In this document: in pieces, positions 32,973 to 44,578 of the stretch
Position numbering within the stretch: position 1 is the first letter of the stretch
Layout of the letters: each line of letters starts with the position of its first letter
From: Peltaster fructicola
Taxonomy: Eukaryota > Ascomycota > Dothideomycetes
DNA length: 64,000 nt
Assembly (NCBI GenBank): GCA_001592805.2
Contig: CP051141.1
Location: 2,418,001 to 2,482,000, forward strand
Direction: 5' to 3'
Notes under the pieces: generated by a model
What the model saw: the letters and a program-made list of their open reading frames with translations, nothing else
What the model was told of the DNA's origin: nothing
The model's database searches: none
Position numbers and translations under genes: made by a program

Positions 32973-35900
32973 CTAGTCGACATCTGATTCAGCCGTCGGT
33001 ACAACGTCTGCTTGCGAGCCATTAGCGCTTGATTCACCGGCCTCAGTCTTGCCATTGTCCTTGACATTTTCGCTGATCTCCGGCTGCTTGACAGCGTCAG
33101 GGAATACCTCAGGCATTAGATCAGGCAAGAAGCGGTCCAGCTGAGTCCATGTCTCGTCCCATAGCTGCTTCTGACGTGGTGTTCGACTGCTTGCCTGATC
33201 AGACGGCGGCACGAGGTAGCCACCACTCGACATAACGAGTAAAATGTTCTTCAGTGACTCGGGGACCGCTTCACTGAGCATTTCGTTCGAGCCACTGTTC
33301 ATCAACCGGTCCATGATGGCCAAGATCTTGACCCACAGGTCTAAGACCCCTTCGAACTCGCTCAGGAGAACGAGGTAATGGAGGAAGATCTTGCAAAGCA
33401 GTTGTGCAGCCTGAATGCGAGTTTCACTCATGCCTAGAGCGTCTGTCTGGAAGACTTCCGGTTTCAACAGTTGGGCGATCAGTGGGAAGAGTACCTCCCC
33501 AAAGATCTTCGTCCATTCCTTATGGTCTGGTGAGGCAAGCTCTGGCGACTGTAAGCAACGCTGAAGTGCAGACAATGCCTGCGATCGTATCTCCCTGCAT
33601 GGATTGGTACTTTGGGTGGCGAGACACCTGAAGATGGGCGACCAATATGCATTCCAGGCTCCATTATTCTCCAGATGCGATTGTTTGATCAATGCCGGCG
33701 CACGACCGGCAAGCTGGGAAACAAGTACAATCGCTTTCACACCTCGAACGGTGGCTTCGTTCTTCGCCGGCTTCTTATCTGTTGCGGCAGGCTGCTGCTT
33801 TCGTAAAGCAGCGTCTTTTTGCTGCTCCTGTCGGGCGCCAACACTACCGGCAGTAGCAAAGCTGTTGAGCAATGCTATCGCAGACTCATAATTGTCTGCA
33901 GTGACTGAAGCTGTAGGCCCACTAGTGATCAATTCTGTGATTTTGAAGGCAGCACTGGCAGCACCAGCTTGAGTGTGTAGACTTCTAAGAATCGCCCAGA
34001 AATCGGGCGACGATGCCACTTCATGCTTGAGTTCTGGCGGGCCACTGACGCAGCCATAGATACCCTTCAGCACAGGCTGAGCACATTCCACAAGGAGGTC
34101 TTCCCGGAAAGACGAGATTGCATGCAGCACAACCGGTGTCTTGATATAGCCATGGTCGTTGCTCGCTCGTAGTAAGCTCAACAAGTAGAACACTACTCGG
34201 CTTAAGGCGACTGGATGAAGTCTCTCTGGATCACGGATTCGATCTTCAAGTGCCTGTGATGCTTCCGCTCCAAGTTTCGTCAAAGTCTCCTCGTCACGAA
34301 GGGCAAGAATCGTAGCCAGTTCCAGTACATATACCAAGGCAGGATCGTACGTCACCTGTAAGTCAGTAGTAGCTTTGGTGCCATTGGCCCTGATTGGCGT
34401 AGGAGCTGGAAGGTCAGTCTTGGGCGCTATAACTCTATGCTCATCATCGACAGGAAGGGACTCGATGAGGGCTAGTGTCAGAGCTGTCAGGCTTTCAACC
34501 GGTAGCTCGCTGACGTTACCAAGGATCTGCTCAAAGTGGCAATCGGTAATGCAGTCGACTGTCATGAGGGTCGCTTCAATCTCCTGATCGTTGGGCTCAG
34601 GAGGCTCATCGTTCATGACGCTACTGACGTAGCTCGTGAAAGCACTGAAAAGGCCGACATCATTGCTCTTGTCGTTGCGTTCGATGACTTGGGCGGGTGA
34701 CTGTAGAGGTATCGGAGGCAGGTCTAAGTCTCGAGAGATTGACGTGAAGGATGTCGGGATCAGTGAATTGACGAAGAGATTCTTCACGATGCGCACAATC
34801 TATGTCTGTCAGTATTGCAAGTGTCTGCGGTTGTGAATTCCTTACATGGGACCAGCCGTCTCGAATGGCAATCTCATTGCCATTGATGATCTTGAAGAGA
34901 ACCACTGTTGCGAGCTGGGCTTTACTGTCTCGACCAAAATCGACTGCAAACTTCGAGACCATGATGCTCTTCCCACCGGCCTGTATCTCCGTGTTGAGAC
35001 TCGTGTCTGGAGGCTGCTCTGTTGCTAACGTGCTGATTCGGCTCAAAGACCAGATGATCTGATCAAGACAGTCCGTTATACCGTACCTTGTCGCGATTTG
35101 TGAGCACTGATTGTAACCTGCAATCACTCTTTGGAAGACGGCATCCTCGGTGGCGGAGATGAACACATAGTTGAGCGTTGCCAATATGGGTCGCCATGTG
35201 GCAGCAAACATATCGGCATCGTAGAGATTTGTGTCACAGATGATGAGCTGTCCAACATTCTCTGTTTTGGTTTGAAGCTCTTTCCAAGCATGGTCGAAAG
35301 CATGCTTGTTGTCGTGCTCCTCAGGCAAAACGATCTCGCTCGCCTTGATGGCATTGTAGATGTCCTCTAGGTACTGCGGATCGAAGTTCTCGCCTCCGTT
35401 GACACCTCGCAGGTTCCTGGAGAAGTCCTGAAGTGTCATACGGTTTGAGGCCTTGATGTTACGGTTGTAAGCGTCTGTGTTGAGCATGATAACTGCATAG
35501 CAGAGAACGAAGACGGCATCTTTGTCTTTGATCTCCTTCGGCTGTGCGGCAGCATGGTACTTCTCACTGAACACAGTGACAATACGTTCAATAAGTTGGG
35601 ATTCGCCGGGTAGCCGGAATGTATTCAGCATCTGGCGAAGAGCCTCGTCCATACGAAGTTCCTTGAAGTCAAATTGATCCAGGAAAGCCTCCAGAATGGC
35701 ATCGTTGGACTTCTTAGAGATAAATTCTCCAAGGACCTTCTTGTCGATACGTGCGGTGCTTTTCAGGAACTTGGTTACTGATTGAGCGTTGTTCAGGTCG
35801 TCGATGATGCCTTCGTTGGCAAGATATGCAAGGCCGCCTTTAGGGTTCTCATTGAACTTAGATGCGCCCTTCATGATCACCTTCTTTCTCAGCCTGCGCT

Positions 35901-37725
35901 TGCGAAGGTCTGCAGGGTCTGGTAACCCAATCTTGGCTGGCTCGTCGTCGAGTCGCTCGGCCATGAACTGCACAAAACCTAGCAAACTATCCAGGCAAAG
36001 TGGAGGTACGTTCGTCGTGCTCCATGTCGCCGAATCTGGAAACGCATTGCGTGCTAGCAGCCCGACCATATCCACGCACAGATCGCTGCGGTCAATGTCT
36101 GAATCGTAATTGACGAAGAGCTCGACCATAAAGCTTGGTATACGAACCAGGGCACCGACAGACTCGACCATGGCTTCTCGGCTGTCTGGCTTTCGTGAGC
36201 CGCCCTCCATGCCCAGACGTTGTCTATCTCTGACCGGCACGGGTGTCGAGCGACCACTCTGTGTCGCTGATGCTTGAGGTTTCACGAGTGCAGGCGCTTG
36301 CGGAATACCCTGGTACAGACTCGGGTCGAGGTTAGGCTCGTCCGGTATAGGCACTCGTGGATGTAAACATGCAACAACATATGAAAGGAAGAGCTCCTGC
36401 TGTAATTTGAGGACACTCCGACATGTCGCGAGTAGTGTGCCTGCGACACGGAGCGATTCGTGCAAGATTGCAACATTCTCAGAGCGTACGAGCTGGAAAA
36501 GATTGCGACAGAGCGTGTCTTTCGCCAGTGACGCCAGGCTTGGGTGATTGGCGATGCTTGGACCTGCTACCTCAAGCGCTACGTTTACTATACGCAGCGC
36601 CATGACTCGTAATGTGTCGGTCCGGGCTCTATCGTGAGGGTCGAGCAGATCGGCAAGCACTCTGAACAACTCGGCGATAGATGGTAGACCATAAGGCTTC
36701 ATCTCGAACTCTGCATGGCCATTGATGGTGTTTCCAGGACCTTCGAGGGGACTGGCAGTGGCGTCCATGGAGGGTCTTGTCGAGTCGATGATACTGGGTA
36801 CATCCAGACTGGAACTTCGGATCTGCTGCATGTTGTCTGCTGCTTGAGCATTCGAGTTGATCTTGGCAGCCTCCATGTCTCCAGCAGCCACCGTATCCTC
36901 CAGAGCGCCTGGTTCAGTACCGTGCTCGGTCTCCAATGCTCGAAGTCTCTTGAAGATCATTTGACACATAGTGACCATGCTGATTTCTGCGCTTCTCCTG
37001 AGCACTTCACTCATTCGAAGGTGACAGCAGATGCTCAGAGCACATTCCACAATCTCGCATACACTCTTGTCGCCAAGCACATCTCCTGCTGGTCCACATA
37101 TCATATCCTCCATAAGCTTTAGAATTCGTAGGAAGACCACCTCGTCCGATGCCGTATTGTCACCTTCGAATCTGCAATTTGTGACCGATTGTGCTAGGTT
37201 GTACATGCCATGGGCGAAGTTCGGGCTAGAAGGAGTGATGATGTTGTAGGCGAGCAGTTTTGTGATTGCAATCAGCGCCAGACTGGTGATAGGAGCGGTC
37301 GTGCTACTACTTCGGATGACTTGGAGGAATGGATGTAGTAAAGACGTCGTGTCGAAGCTCTGTACGTCCTTGCAATGCTTGAGATCTGCACGCAGTCTTG
37401 AGAATGCGCTCATGAGCGGATTATCCTGCATGCTCTGTCCCTTCTTACCACGCAGGCCCCATCTGGACGCCAATGCGCTGTCGTCCTCGACGACGTCGAT
37501 CTTTGAGTTCTGACCAGGTTGCTCGTTGTTCGACGAGCGTGTTTCGGATCTTGCGGAGGACACTGAAGCGCCCAAGATAGAGGAGATCGAAGAGTGTGCC
37601 CAACGAGCATGTTTTCGCATTGCACTTGTGACTGTAATGCATTCTGTAACGACCAAAGCCACCGGGTTTATGGCGACCTGGACTGGCTCCGAGTACCCTC
37701 TCCTGGGAAGTCCGTTGCTCGCCAT
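32973..37725 (-). CDS. GEA1: Golgi Arf-GEF, GEA1/GEA2/GBF1 type
   Basis: Exons 37725-34846 and 34799-32973 encode 1568 residues. In order: DCB and HUS regions at the N-terminus, the HUS box near YDSDIDRSDLCVDMVGLLARNAFP, the Sec7 domain at roughly 615-800 (GGLAYLANEGIIDDL, then the glutamic finger in FRLPGESQLIERI at about 705 and YAVIMLNTDAYNRNIK), and HDS repeats downstream. It exchanges GDP for GTP on Arf1 at the cis-Golgi and is the brefeldin A target class. The residue set around the finger is of the GEA/GBF1 rather than the SEC7/BIG kind (inference from overall similarity). It is the largest gene in the window, with one 46-nt intron. Confidence 0.93.
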
Positions 37726-38210
37726 GTTGAGGTCTTGAATGGCACTGATGGCAAGAGAAGTAGTGGTGTTATACGATGGAGTAATGCTGCGCGCTCGGTC
37801 CAGCTCAATCTAAGGGTCGATCATGGTGAGGATGCTATATCTCTAACACATCAGAGTCGCAACGAAGTTTGTAGAATGTAGTCGGTGGTTGTGTGTGAGA
37901 TGATTCAATATGCAACTTGTCAAGGTGATGCTGTGGAGAGCTACTTCGTGACCCCCAGCATTAATTCCGCAGCCAGATCGAAACATCAGACATTCTATGT
38001 ATTGAGTACTAAAGTAGATAGCTCAATCAACGACAACAGCGTAGCAGTGCTGTCGCCAGTGATCTATTTGGTAGTAATGTGAGATGCATAACATCACCTG
38101 ATTCTGGACATGGAATATCTGCTCAACAATGTGCTATGACCCGATGCGCATGCCCATATGACGCCTTTGTATGCCATAAGACTCCAGCAGAAGCAGTCTC
38201 CAGATCTTCA
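37726..38210. other. gap: GEA promoter and 3' flank of GT62 gene
   Basis: 485 bp, no gene. It should hold the Arf-GEF promoter and the 3' UTR of the upstream-lying minus-strand neighbour. Confidence 0.5.
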
Positions 38211-39948
38211 TCATACATCCTTGACACGAGGATTGCTCTCCTGCACGGGTGTATCATCCTTCGCTGGTCTAACCTTGGTGTCCTCTCCTGGTGCAGAGTC
38301 TCTCGCTGCCTTCTCCTCGGGAGTATCCCGAGAGCTTGCATTATCATTGTCGTCCTTCTTGCTGCTGCATGTAACTGTGAGCATCCAGTATATGACGTGT
38401 ACGGTGATCCTAGCCTACTCACCTGTCTTTGCCGGCATCGTCGCCTTGCTTGCCCTTCTTTGACATCTCGCGCAGCACTTCCTTGTCCTTTTCCCACTGA
38501 CCGGCGTCATCGTCAAAGTCTTTCTTGATCTTCTCAACCCGTTCGTTATTGGCCTTCTCTTCGGCCTCACGCTGCTTTCGTTCGTTCTCCATCTCTTCCA
38601 TGCGTTGAATGTCGTCCACGGAAGGTTCGTACATATGCCAGATGGTGTAGTGCGGGAGTCCAACAACGGAGAACTGCATACGCTTGGCCATCTGTGTAGC
38701 TATCAGCAGTGACACTTGCCTTGTGTATGTCTTGCTCACCTTGCCAAAGCCCTCGGTCTCTGCATGCTTCTCAAAGCTGAATGCTGGGAAGTGGACACCG
38801 CTTCTGAACACCTTGGCTTTCGCGAGAATGCTGACACCACCTACACCGTCGATCTCCATCTCCATATCAGGGTCGCCATAAGGATCTCGAAGGTAAGCCA
38901 AATGAGGACGCCAGGTAGCATATTCTGCGTAACCTTCGACGATAACAGCATCTTCATCTAGCGTCTCAGCCAGAGCAAGTGCCGTCTCCGATTCCTGCCA
39001 GCTGTTCAAGTCATATGGTTGCTCTCCTCCGAGCCAGTCTGGCAGTGGTCGCCAAACATCTGTGATAAATCAGCATGGATTTATGTTGTCTTGAGACCGA
39101 CTAGACTCACTCGGGACGATCACGTCTTTATTGTGTCTCATAAGATCCTCCAAAATCGTGAACGGGGCCGTCTCGACATCGACATCCCTCCAGTATACCC
39201 AGCTGTGTGTAGGACGCAGAGCCGCGCTCAACAGCCAATTTCGCGCTTGTGCCATGCTCTTTCTTCGACTTGCCTGAGCAGCAAATCCGTGTCTGCTCTC
39301 GACATCCTGATCAACCTTTTGTCCAAAGTCTTTCTCGATGACACTGATCTCACCAAATGTGTCTTTGGGATCATCCTGGTTTTGTAGTTCGGTCAAAAGG
39401 TCGGAGAGGAGGGTAAGAGTCTGATCTTTGCTGTCTCCAACCAGGAAGGCAAGGTCGATCAGATTGTGTGGGTAGGTGAGGTTGCGTAGATGTGAAAAGA
39501 ACATTGGCAGATGCGGCGAGGCATCTCGTAGTGGTGCACAGAGGAGAATGCGCTCTTCACGTTCCCAACCACGACTTGTACCACCAACATGGCTTAGGTC
39601 GTAGTATCGTACAGTCTCGAGCTCGAACGCTTCGTCAGCGCTGAACATGCCCAGCGAGAGCGCAGGAAGCAGTGAGGCAGGTCGCAATGAAGGAATGATG
39701 ATCATCAATATCAGTAAAACACCGGCGAGCACTCCACCGACTCGAAGTAGCATTTGTCTCCGTTGCTGAAGCGTGGTGTATGTATTCCGAGGCTGGAATC
39801 TGCAATGGGTCAGCGACAGGAACCCTCAATGCACTATGGCAGCATACTTGTCGTATTTGTGAGGTTTGATGCTGAAGCTCCGATCGGTCGCAGGCATTGG
39901 AAAGCCTCCAGCATGGCCATTCGCACCTCCATAACCATGTCGCATCAT
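38211..39948 (-). CDS. ANP1/MNN9/VAN1-family mannan polymerase subunit (GT62)
   Basis: Five exons (39948-39848, 39799-39111, 39059-38740, 38691-38423, 38364-38211) encode 510 residues. A short basic cytosolic tail precedes a signal anchor (MLLRVGGVLAGVLLILMIIIP). The GT62 domain holds ERILLCAPLRDASPHLPMFF, LAFLVGDSKDQTL, ARNWLLSAALRPTHSWVYWRDVDVE (with the DxD-like metal site), DVIVPNVWRPLP, and a VGLPHYTIWHMYEPS end. A Lys/Glu/Asp-rich coiled tail follows. The family makes the alpha-1,6 mannan backbone in the cis-Golgi. It looks closest to ANP1, but MNN9 cannot be excluded by eye. Exon 5 encodes a charged, disordered tail not visible from the exon 4 frame. Confidence 0.92.
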
Positions 39949-40683
39949 CTTTTCCTTTTGGGCTGACGATACATATGTCGGCAACATGTGTGACCCTTTA
40001 AGAGTCTACCACTGCGACATGTACTGCGGTTTGTGATACCAGTATGTCGGAGGGCAGAATTGCTAATGACTGGTATGTGGTGGAAGGAATGGATGTTATC
40101 AGCGTATGCGGCTCAGATCTGTCACCAAGGAAAAGTTGAGTGATGTCGCAAGGGTGTTGCGTAAGGAGGTTACAGAAGCTAACTAGGAAATACGAGCTAT
40201 CTAGTGTGTCTCTCCCTTGATGCTTTCTCGGGCGCTCACTGCTGCACAAAAGATCAAAGAAGATCTGCTGGCGTACGCCGCTATATCAACACCACAAGTG
40301 CAGCCATGTCCGTTGCACATCAGCGATTCCAAGAGCTGTTGAGCACGAAGGTTTGGCTGGCTCCAAGCAAGCTTTCGTTTCTGAAGACATCTCAAACAAC
40401 GCCCGGCGCCACAAGCGGCATTCATATCTCAGCCGAAGTCTCTTTGACAAGTATCTTTTGAAGTCATATTACAGCAGGATGTCCCGCTATGGATGCTTTG
40501 TTTTATCATTGCCGCGTGAAGTTCTTCATACCCTCGTCCCATGCATGTTCTTGCTTGGTCATCGCAACGCTTCACGTACCGACCTTGTGTAGCCCATATA
40601 CCGTGGACGGTAGCATTCTGAAGATCATTGGCTCATTGTCACAGCATGCAGCATCCCCAGAGCATACCACGGGCAAGGACGTC
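39949..40683. other. gap: GT62 promoter and RFA2 3' flank
   Basis: 735 bp. A plus-strand ATG ORF at 40306-40461 (MSVAHQRFQELLSTKVWLAP..., 51 codons) is coding-like but unrecognised; a second short ORF overlaps it upstream. Otherwise nothing. Confidence 0.35.
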
Positions 40684-41549
40684 TCAGACGTCAAGAAGGG
40701 CCCACGTCCGCTCATCGACTGTTGTGTAGATCTTGCCCATGCTAGCAAGCTCGTCACCGGCTTTGAGCACCTCGTTGAGCTCCATGCCCGTCCTCGACGC
40801 GATGTTCTCAGCATGGAGACCCTCGTTCTGTTGTGGTGTGGTTTTGATACACTGAAACATGCGGATGGCAGCCTCTGTAGCTCCCAACGGCAAGACTTGG
40901 CCATTGGAGTTGGCGTTGTGTCCGCCGCCGATGCCGTTCGCACCAGCTTTCGCTTGTGCAGAGCTTGCAGGACCTCTGGTGGCCAAGAGGTGAACGTATG
41001 TAGCCTCTAGCAAGTGATATTGTATTTCATTGAAGTCTGTGACTGGTCGAAGAGTATTCGACCCAACGTGTCGCTTGTCATTGAACTCCTTCAATCGTCC
41101 AAACACACGCGCATAGGAGTTCTCCACGAGCTTCTCTCGTTCCCGCATCAAAGGGTTGTCTGGGTCGCTCATCATGTCAGCGTCTACCCAGACCTTGACT
41201 TCTATGACACCGGTGCCGTCGTCCATTTTGTAGGTGTGGTTGGTTGCCAGCTGGCTTATGTTCCTGATCTGAGCCACAAAGGTGACCTGTGTCGTCTCTT
41301 GCTCGTCGATCATGAAGTGATCCGCATCAGGCGATGGATGTTGTGCGTCGATCAGTTGCTTGATAGTCACTGGTCGCAAGCTGTCCTTGCCATAGCCACG
41401 TTTTGCCTGAGCTCCGTCTCCTCCTTGACTGCCGGGCATGAATCCACCGCCATTTGCGCCGCCATGAGCGCCATACGAGGTCGTAGTGTAGTCTGAGAAT
41501 GGTCAATCAGAATGCGAAAACGACAGGCGTCAGAGCTCTTACCATCCAT
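40684..41549 (-). CDS. RFA2: replication protein A 32-kDa subunit
   Basis: Exon 1 is 41549-41543, only seven bases (ATGGATG), and exon 2 is 41492-40684; together they encode 271 residues. A G/S/T/Y-rich N-terminus (DYTTTSYGAHGGANGG) is typical of the phosphorylated tail. The OB fold runs from RPVTIKQLIDAQHPSPDADHF through VTFVAQIRNISQLATNHTYKMDDGTG and VKVWVD. The C-terminal winged helix is at NEGLHAENIASRTGMELNEVL. RPA coats single-stranded DNA in replication and repair. The tiny first exon is accepted because without it no ATG precedes the conserved N-terminus; an internal start at 41439 (MPGSQGGD) is the alternative. Confidence 0.92.
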
Positions 41550-41856
41550 TGTCGCAATTCACTCGCTGTGTAGTATGATTCAGTAAGCCTGTAGATGTTG
41601 GTCCGTCGACGGCGTCATACGCGGCATATGAAGATGATGTTCAGTGAGAGGATGGGTGCCTACGTGCATTTCTTCAGTGAGGCCAATCACTTGACGCGTC
41701 CCCGATCGCGTCTTCGCGTGGAGAAGAAGCGGCTTAAAGCCGGCGCCGATCAGATAAGATTGATCTACCCTAAAACAGTGGGCCCGATGATATTGCTGGA
41801 ACTTTTTCCTGACAACGCAGCCGTGCATCCTGCGACAGCGAAAGAGGAGTGTTAAT
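41550..41856. promoter_or_regulatory. divergent promoter RFA2 / DBP10 with upstream ORF
   Basis: A 307-bp spacer. On the plus strand an 86-codon ATG ORF (41595-41855) ends one base before the DBP10 start codon. If the transcript begins upstream of 41595 it would act as a uORF. It holds an ACGCGT (MluI box-like) element at 41694-41699, as in many fungal DNA-replication promoters, which fits RFA2. Confidence 0.4.
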
Positions 41857-44568
41857 ATGCGTCGCGCATCCTCACCAGCACTATCAGAGACAGAAGTCGA
41901 TATCAGTAAGCACTTATTTAACCAAGATGGTGATGATAGCGAGGAGGACTTCCTGGCTGAAGCCACCAGCCATCCGCGACCGGTAAAGCCAGTCGAAACC
42001 ACCGCTTCTGACATACTGTCAATCGGACAAGATGACGAAGACGACGACGATGCCTTCATTGCAGCGACTCAGGCAGCTACACCAATCGCAAGAGAAAGTG
42101 ACAACAAGGCGTCCAAAAAGGCTGGAGCTTTCCAGACCATGGGCCTCAATACGAACTTGCTGAAGGCGATCACTCGAAAGGGCTTCTCGGTGCCTACACC
42201 AATCCAGAGGAAGACAATACCGTTGGTGCTAGATGGTCAAGATGTGGTCGGCATGGCAAGGACAGGCTCTGGTAAGACAGCAGCATTCGTTATTCCCATG
42301 ATCGAGAGACTCAAGGCACATTCCGCCAAAGTTGGCGCTCGAGCCATAGTACTGTCGCCGTCAAGAGAACTTGCATTGCAAACACTCAAGGTCATAAAAG
42401 AGATGAGTCGAGGCACAGACCTGCGCACGATATTGTTGGTCGGTGGAGACAGTCTCGAAGAGCAGTTCAGCAGCATGGCGAGCAATCCGGATATCATTGT
42501 TGCCACACCGGGGCGATTTGAGCATCTCAAGGTCGAGATGGCTCTGGAGCTCTCGTCAGTGAAGTACATCGTGTTCGACGAAGCGGATCGTCTGTTTGAG
42601 ATGGGTTTCGCGGCGCAACTGGCTGAAATCATGCATTCTCTACCAACAGAAAGACAGACGCTTCTCTTCTCTGCCACCTTGCCAAAATCGCTGGTCGAGT
42701 TTGCCCGAGCTGGCCTTCACGATCCTAAACTGGTGCGCTTGGATGCCGAAACAAAGATAGCACCGGGGCTGAAGAGCGCATTCTTCAGTGTCAAGCGTGC
42801 AGAGAAGGAAGGTGCCCTGCTGAACATACTTGAGAATGTTATCAAAATGCCGATAGGATCGTCGATCACCAAACAGCCAGAGGCTACGCATAACAAGAAG
42901 AGGAAACGAGGCCATGAAACCCCTGCCAATGAGCAACCATCGCCTCATTCGACAGTCATTTTTGCAGCGACCAAGCATCATGTCGACTATCTTGCAGTTT
43001 TACTGAAGTCCTTTGGCTACGCAGTCTCATATGTGTATGGCTCCCTCGACCAGACAGCACGAAAGATGCAGGTGCAAGACTTTCGCAGTGGACTTACGAA
43101 TATCTTGGTGGTCACAGATGTTGCAGCTCGCGGTCTCGATATCCCGGTCCTCGCCAACGTCGTAAACTACGACTTCCCATCTCAGCCCAAGATCTACGTC
43201 CACAGGGTTGGTAGAACTGCTCGCGCAGGAAAAGAAGGGTGGAGTTATAGTCTTATCACACAACAAGACATGCCATATCTTTTGGACTTGCAGCTGTTCT
43301 TGAGCAGGAAACTGATCGTGGGCCGAGGCGCAAAAGAAGCAGACATGTTCAAGCATGCCATCGTTCTAGGCGCCTTGAAGCAGCAAGATCTTGAAAGCAA
43401 TATCGAAGAAGCGACCAGAATGATTGAAAAAGACACCGATCTGACAGGCATGCGGGTGGTCGCTGAGAAAGGAGAGAAGCAGTATACACGTACGCGGAAT
43501 GCCGCCTCTGCAGAGAGTGTCAAGCGAGCAAAACAGCTGGCACTGTCCCAGGAGCTGAAGGGTGTCAATATGTTGTTTGACGACGACGGGATAGACCTAG
43601 AGGCAGCTAGACTCGAGATGCTTGCTCGTGTTAGCGGCTTCAGGCCACAAGAGACTGTATTTGAAGTCGGCAAGCGAGGAAAACAAGACGAGGCTGCTGA
43701 GTTCATGCGAAACCGCAGGGCTAAAATCAAGCCCAGATTCCAGTCGCACGGGGAGGATGCGCCAGTGGACGATGAGGAGGGCAATGACAATGGCGTAGGC
43801 GCCGAGGCACTTGACTCTGATTCTGATGATGAGTTGATACTCACAAGACCACACACTGACATGGAGGAAGCATCAGATGATGAACTCGAGCTCACCTTCA
43901 CCCGGCCCAATGAGCAGAAGAAGGGCAAGCAAGGTTGGCAAGACAATGAGCATTTCATGTCATACACACCAGCAGGCCTCAACGTCGCCGAAGATCGTGG
44001 GTACGGTGTGCATTCAGGATCCAATTCCAACTTCGTGACAGAAGCAAAAGGCATCAGTATGGATCTCAACAACGACGAAAGCAAAGCATTCGGCGAAGCA
44101 AGTAAGGCCAAGGGTATGCGGTGGGACAAGAAGCACAAGAAGTATGTTTCTAGAGTCAACGACGAGGATGGAAGCAAGGGCAAAAAGTACATTATCGGCG
44201 AGAGTGGACAAAAGATTGCAGCTTCGTTCAGATCAGGCCGTTTCGACGCATGGCGGAAGGCAAACAAGGTTGGACGATTGCCTCGTGTTGGCGAGATCGA
44301 GCGTGGCAATGCTCATTATACTGCTGATAGCGCGCCAGGTAAGCGGTTCAAGCACAAGCAAGAGAAAGCTCCAAAGGACGCCGACAAGTATCGAGACGAT
44401 TACTACAAACGCAAGAAGAAGGTAGAGGAAGCCAAGGAAGCCAGGCGTGGCCGTTTCGCTGAGGGCAAGGGCAAGAGTGAGCTCAAAGGTGCGGACGATG
44501 TCAGAAAGATGAGAAAACTCCAAGAGCGAAGAAAGGACAAGAATGCTCGACCGAGCAGGAAGAGATGA
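41857..44568 (+). CDS. DBP10: DEAD-box RNA helicase Dbp10
   Basis: A single exon of 903 residues. The Q motif region (GAFQTMGLNTNLLKAITRKGF) is at about 90-110, Walker A ARTGSGKT at 134-141, PSRELALQ, TPGRFEHL, DEAD at 241-244 (VFDEADRLFEMGF), SAT, ARGLDIP and [10 protein letters not shown]. The C-terminal domain has the Dbp10 signatures GSNSNFVTEAKGISMDLNND and KGMRWDKKHKKYVSR, and ends in a Lys/Arg tail. Dbp10 acts in 60S subunit assembly in the nucleolus, near the peptidyl transferase centre. An Asp-rich run occurs near 65. Its stop lies 10 bp from the stop of the convergent DUF202 gene. Confidence 0.96.
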   Translation: MRRASSPALSETEVDISKHLFNQDGDDSEEDFLAEATSHPRPVKPVETTASDILSIGQDDEDDDDAFIAATQAATPIARESDNKASKKAGAFQTMGLNTNLLKAITRKGFSVPTPIQRKTIPLVLDGQDVVGMARTGSGKTAAFVIPMIERLKAHSAKVGARAIVLSPSRELALQTLKVIKEMSRGTDLRTILLVGGDSLEEQFSSMASNPDIIVATPGRFEHLKVEMALELSSVKYIVFDEADRLFEMGFAAQLAEIMHSLPTERQTLLFSATLPKSLVEFARAGLHDPKLVRLDAETKIAPGLKSAFFSVKRAEKEGALLNILENVIKMPIGSSITKQPEATHNKKRKRGHETPANEQPSPHSTVIFAATKHHVDYLAVLLKSFGYAVSYVYGSLDQTARKMQVQDFRSGLTNILVVTDVAARGLDIPVLANVVNYDFPSQPKIYVHRVGRTARAGKEGWSYSLITQQDMPYLLDLQLFLSRKLIVGRGAKEADMFKHAIVLGALKQQDLESNIEEATRMIEKDTDLTGMRVVAEKGEKQYTRTRNAASAESVKRAKQLALSQELKGVNMLFDDDGIDLEAARLEMLARVSGFRPQETVFEVGKRGKQDEAAEFMRNRRAKIKPRFQSHGEDAPVDDEEGNDNGVGAEALDSDSDDELILTRPHTDMEEASDDELELTFTRPNEQKKGKQGWQDNEHFMSYTPAGLNVAEDRGYGVHSGSNSNFVTEAKGISMDLNNDESKAFGEASKAKGMRWDKKHKKYVSRVNDEDGSKGKKYIIGESGQKIAASFRSGRFDAWRKANKVGRLPRVGEIERGNAHYTADSAPGKRFKHKQEKAPKDADKYRDDYYKRKKKVEEAKEARRGRFAEGKGKSELKGADDVRKMRKLQERRKDKNARPSRKR

Positions 44569-44578
44569 ATAAAGCACC

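Noticed and set aside
43245-44309. 354-codon ORF antisense to DBP10
   Set aside because: It mirrors the DBP10 reading frame over its charged C-terminal region, has no domain, and is a composition artefact (Ser/Leu-rich complement of Glu/Lys/Asp codons).
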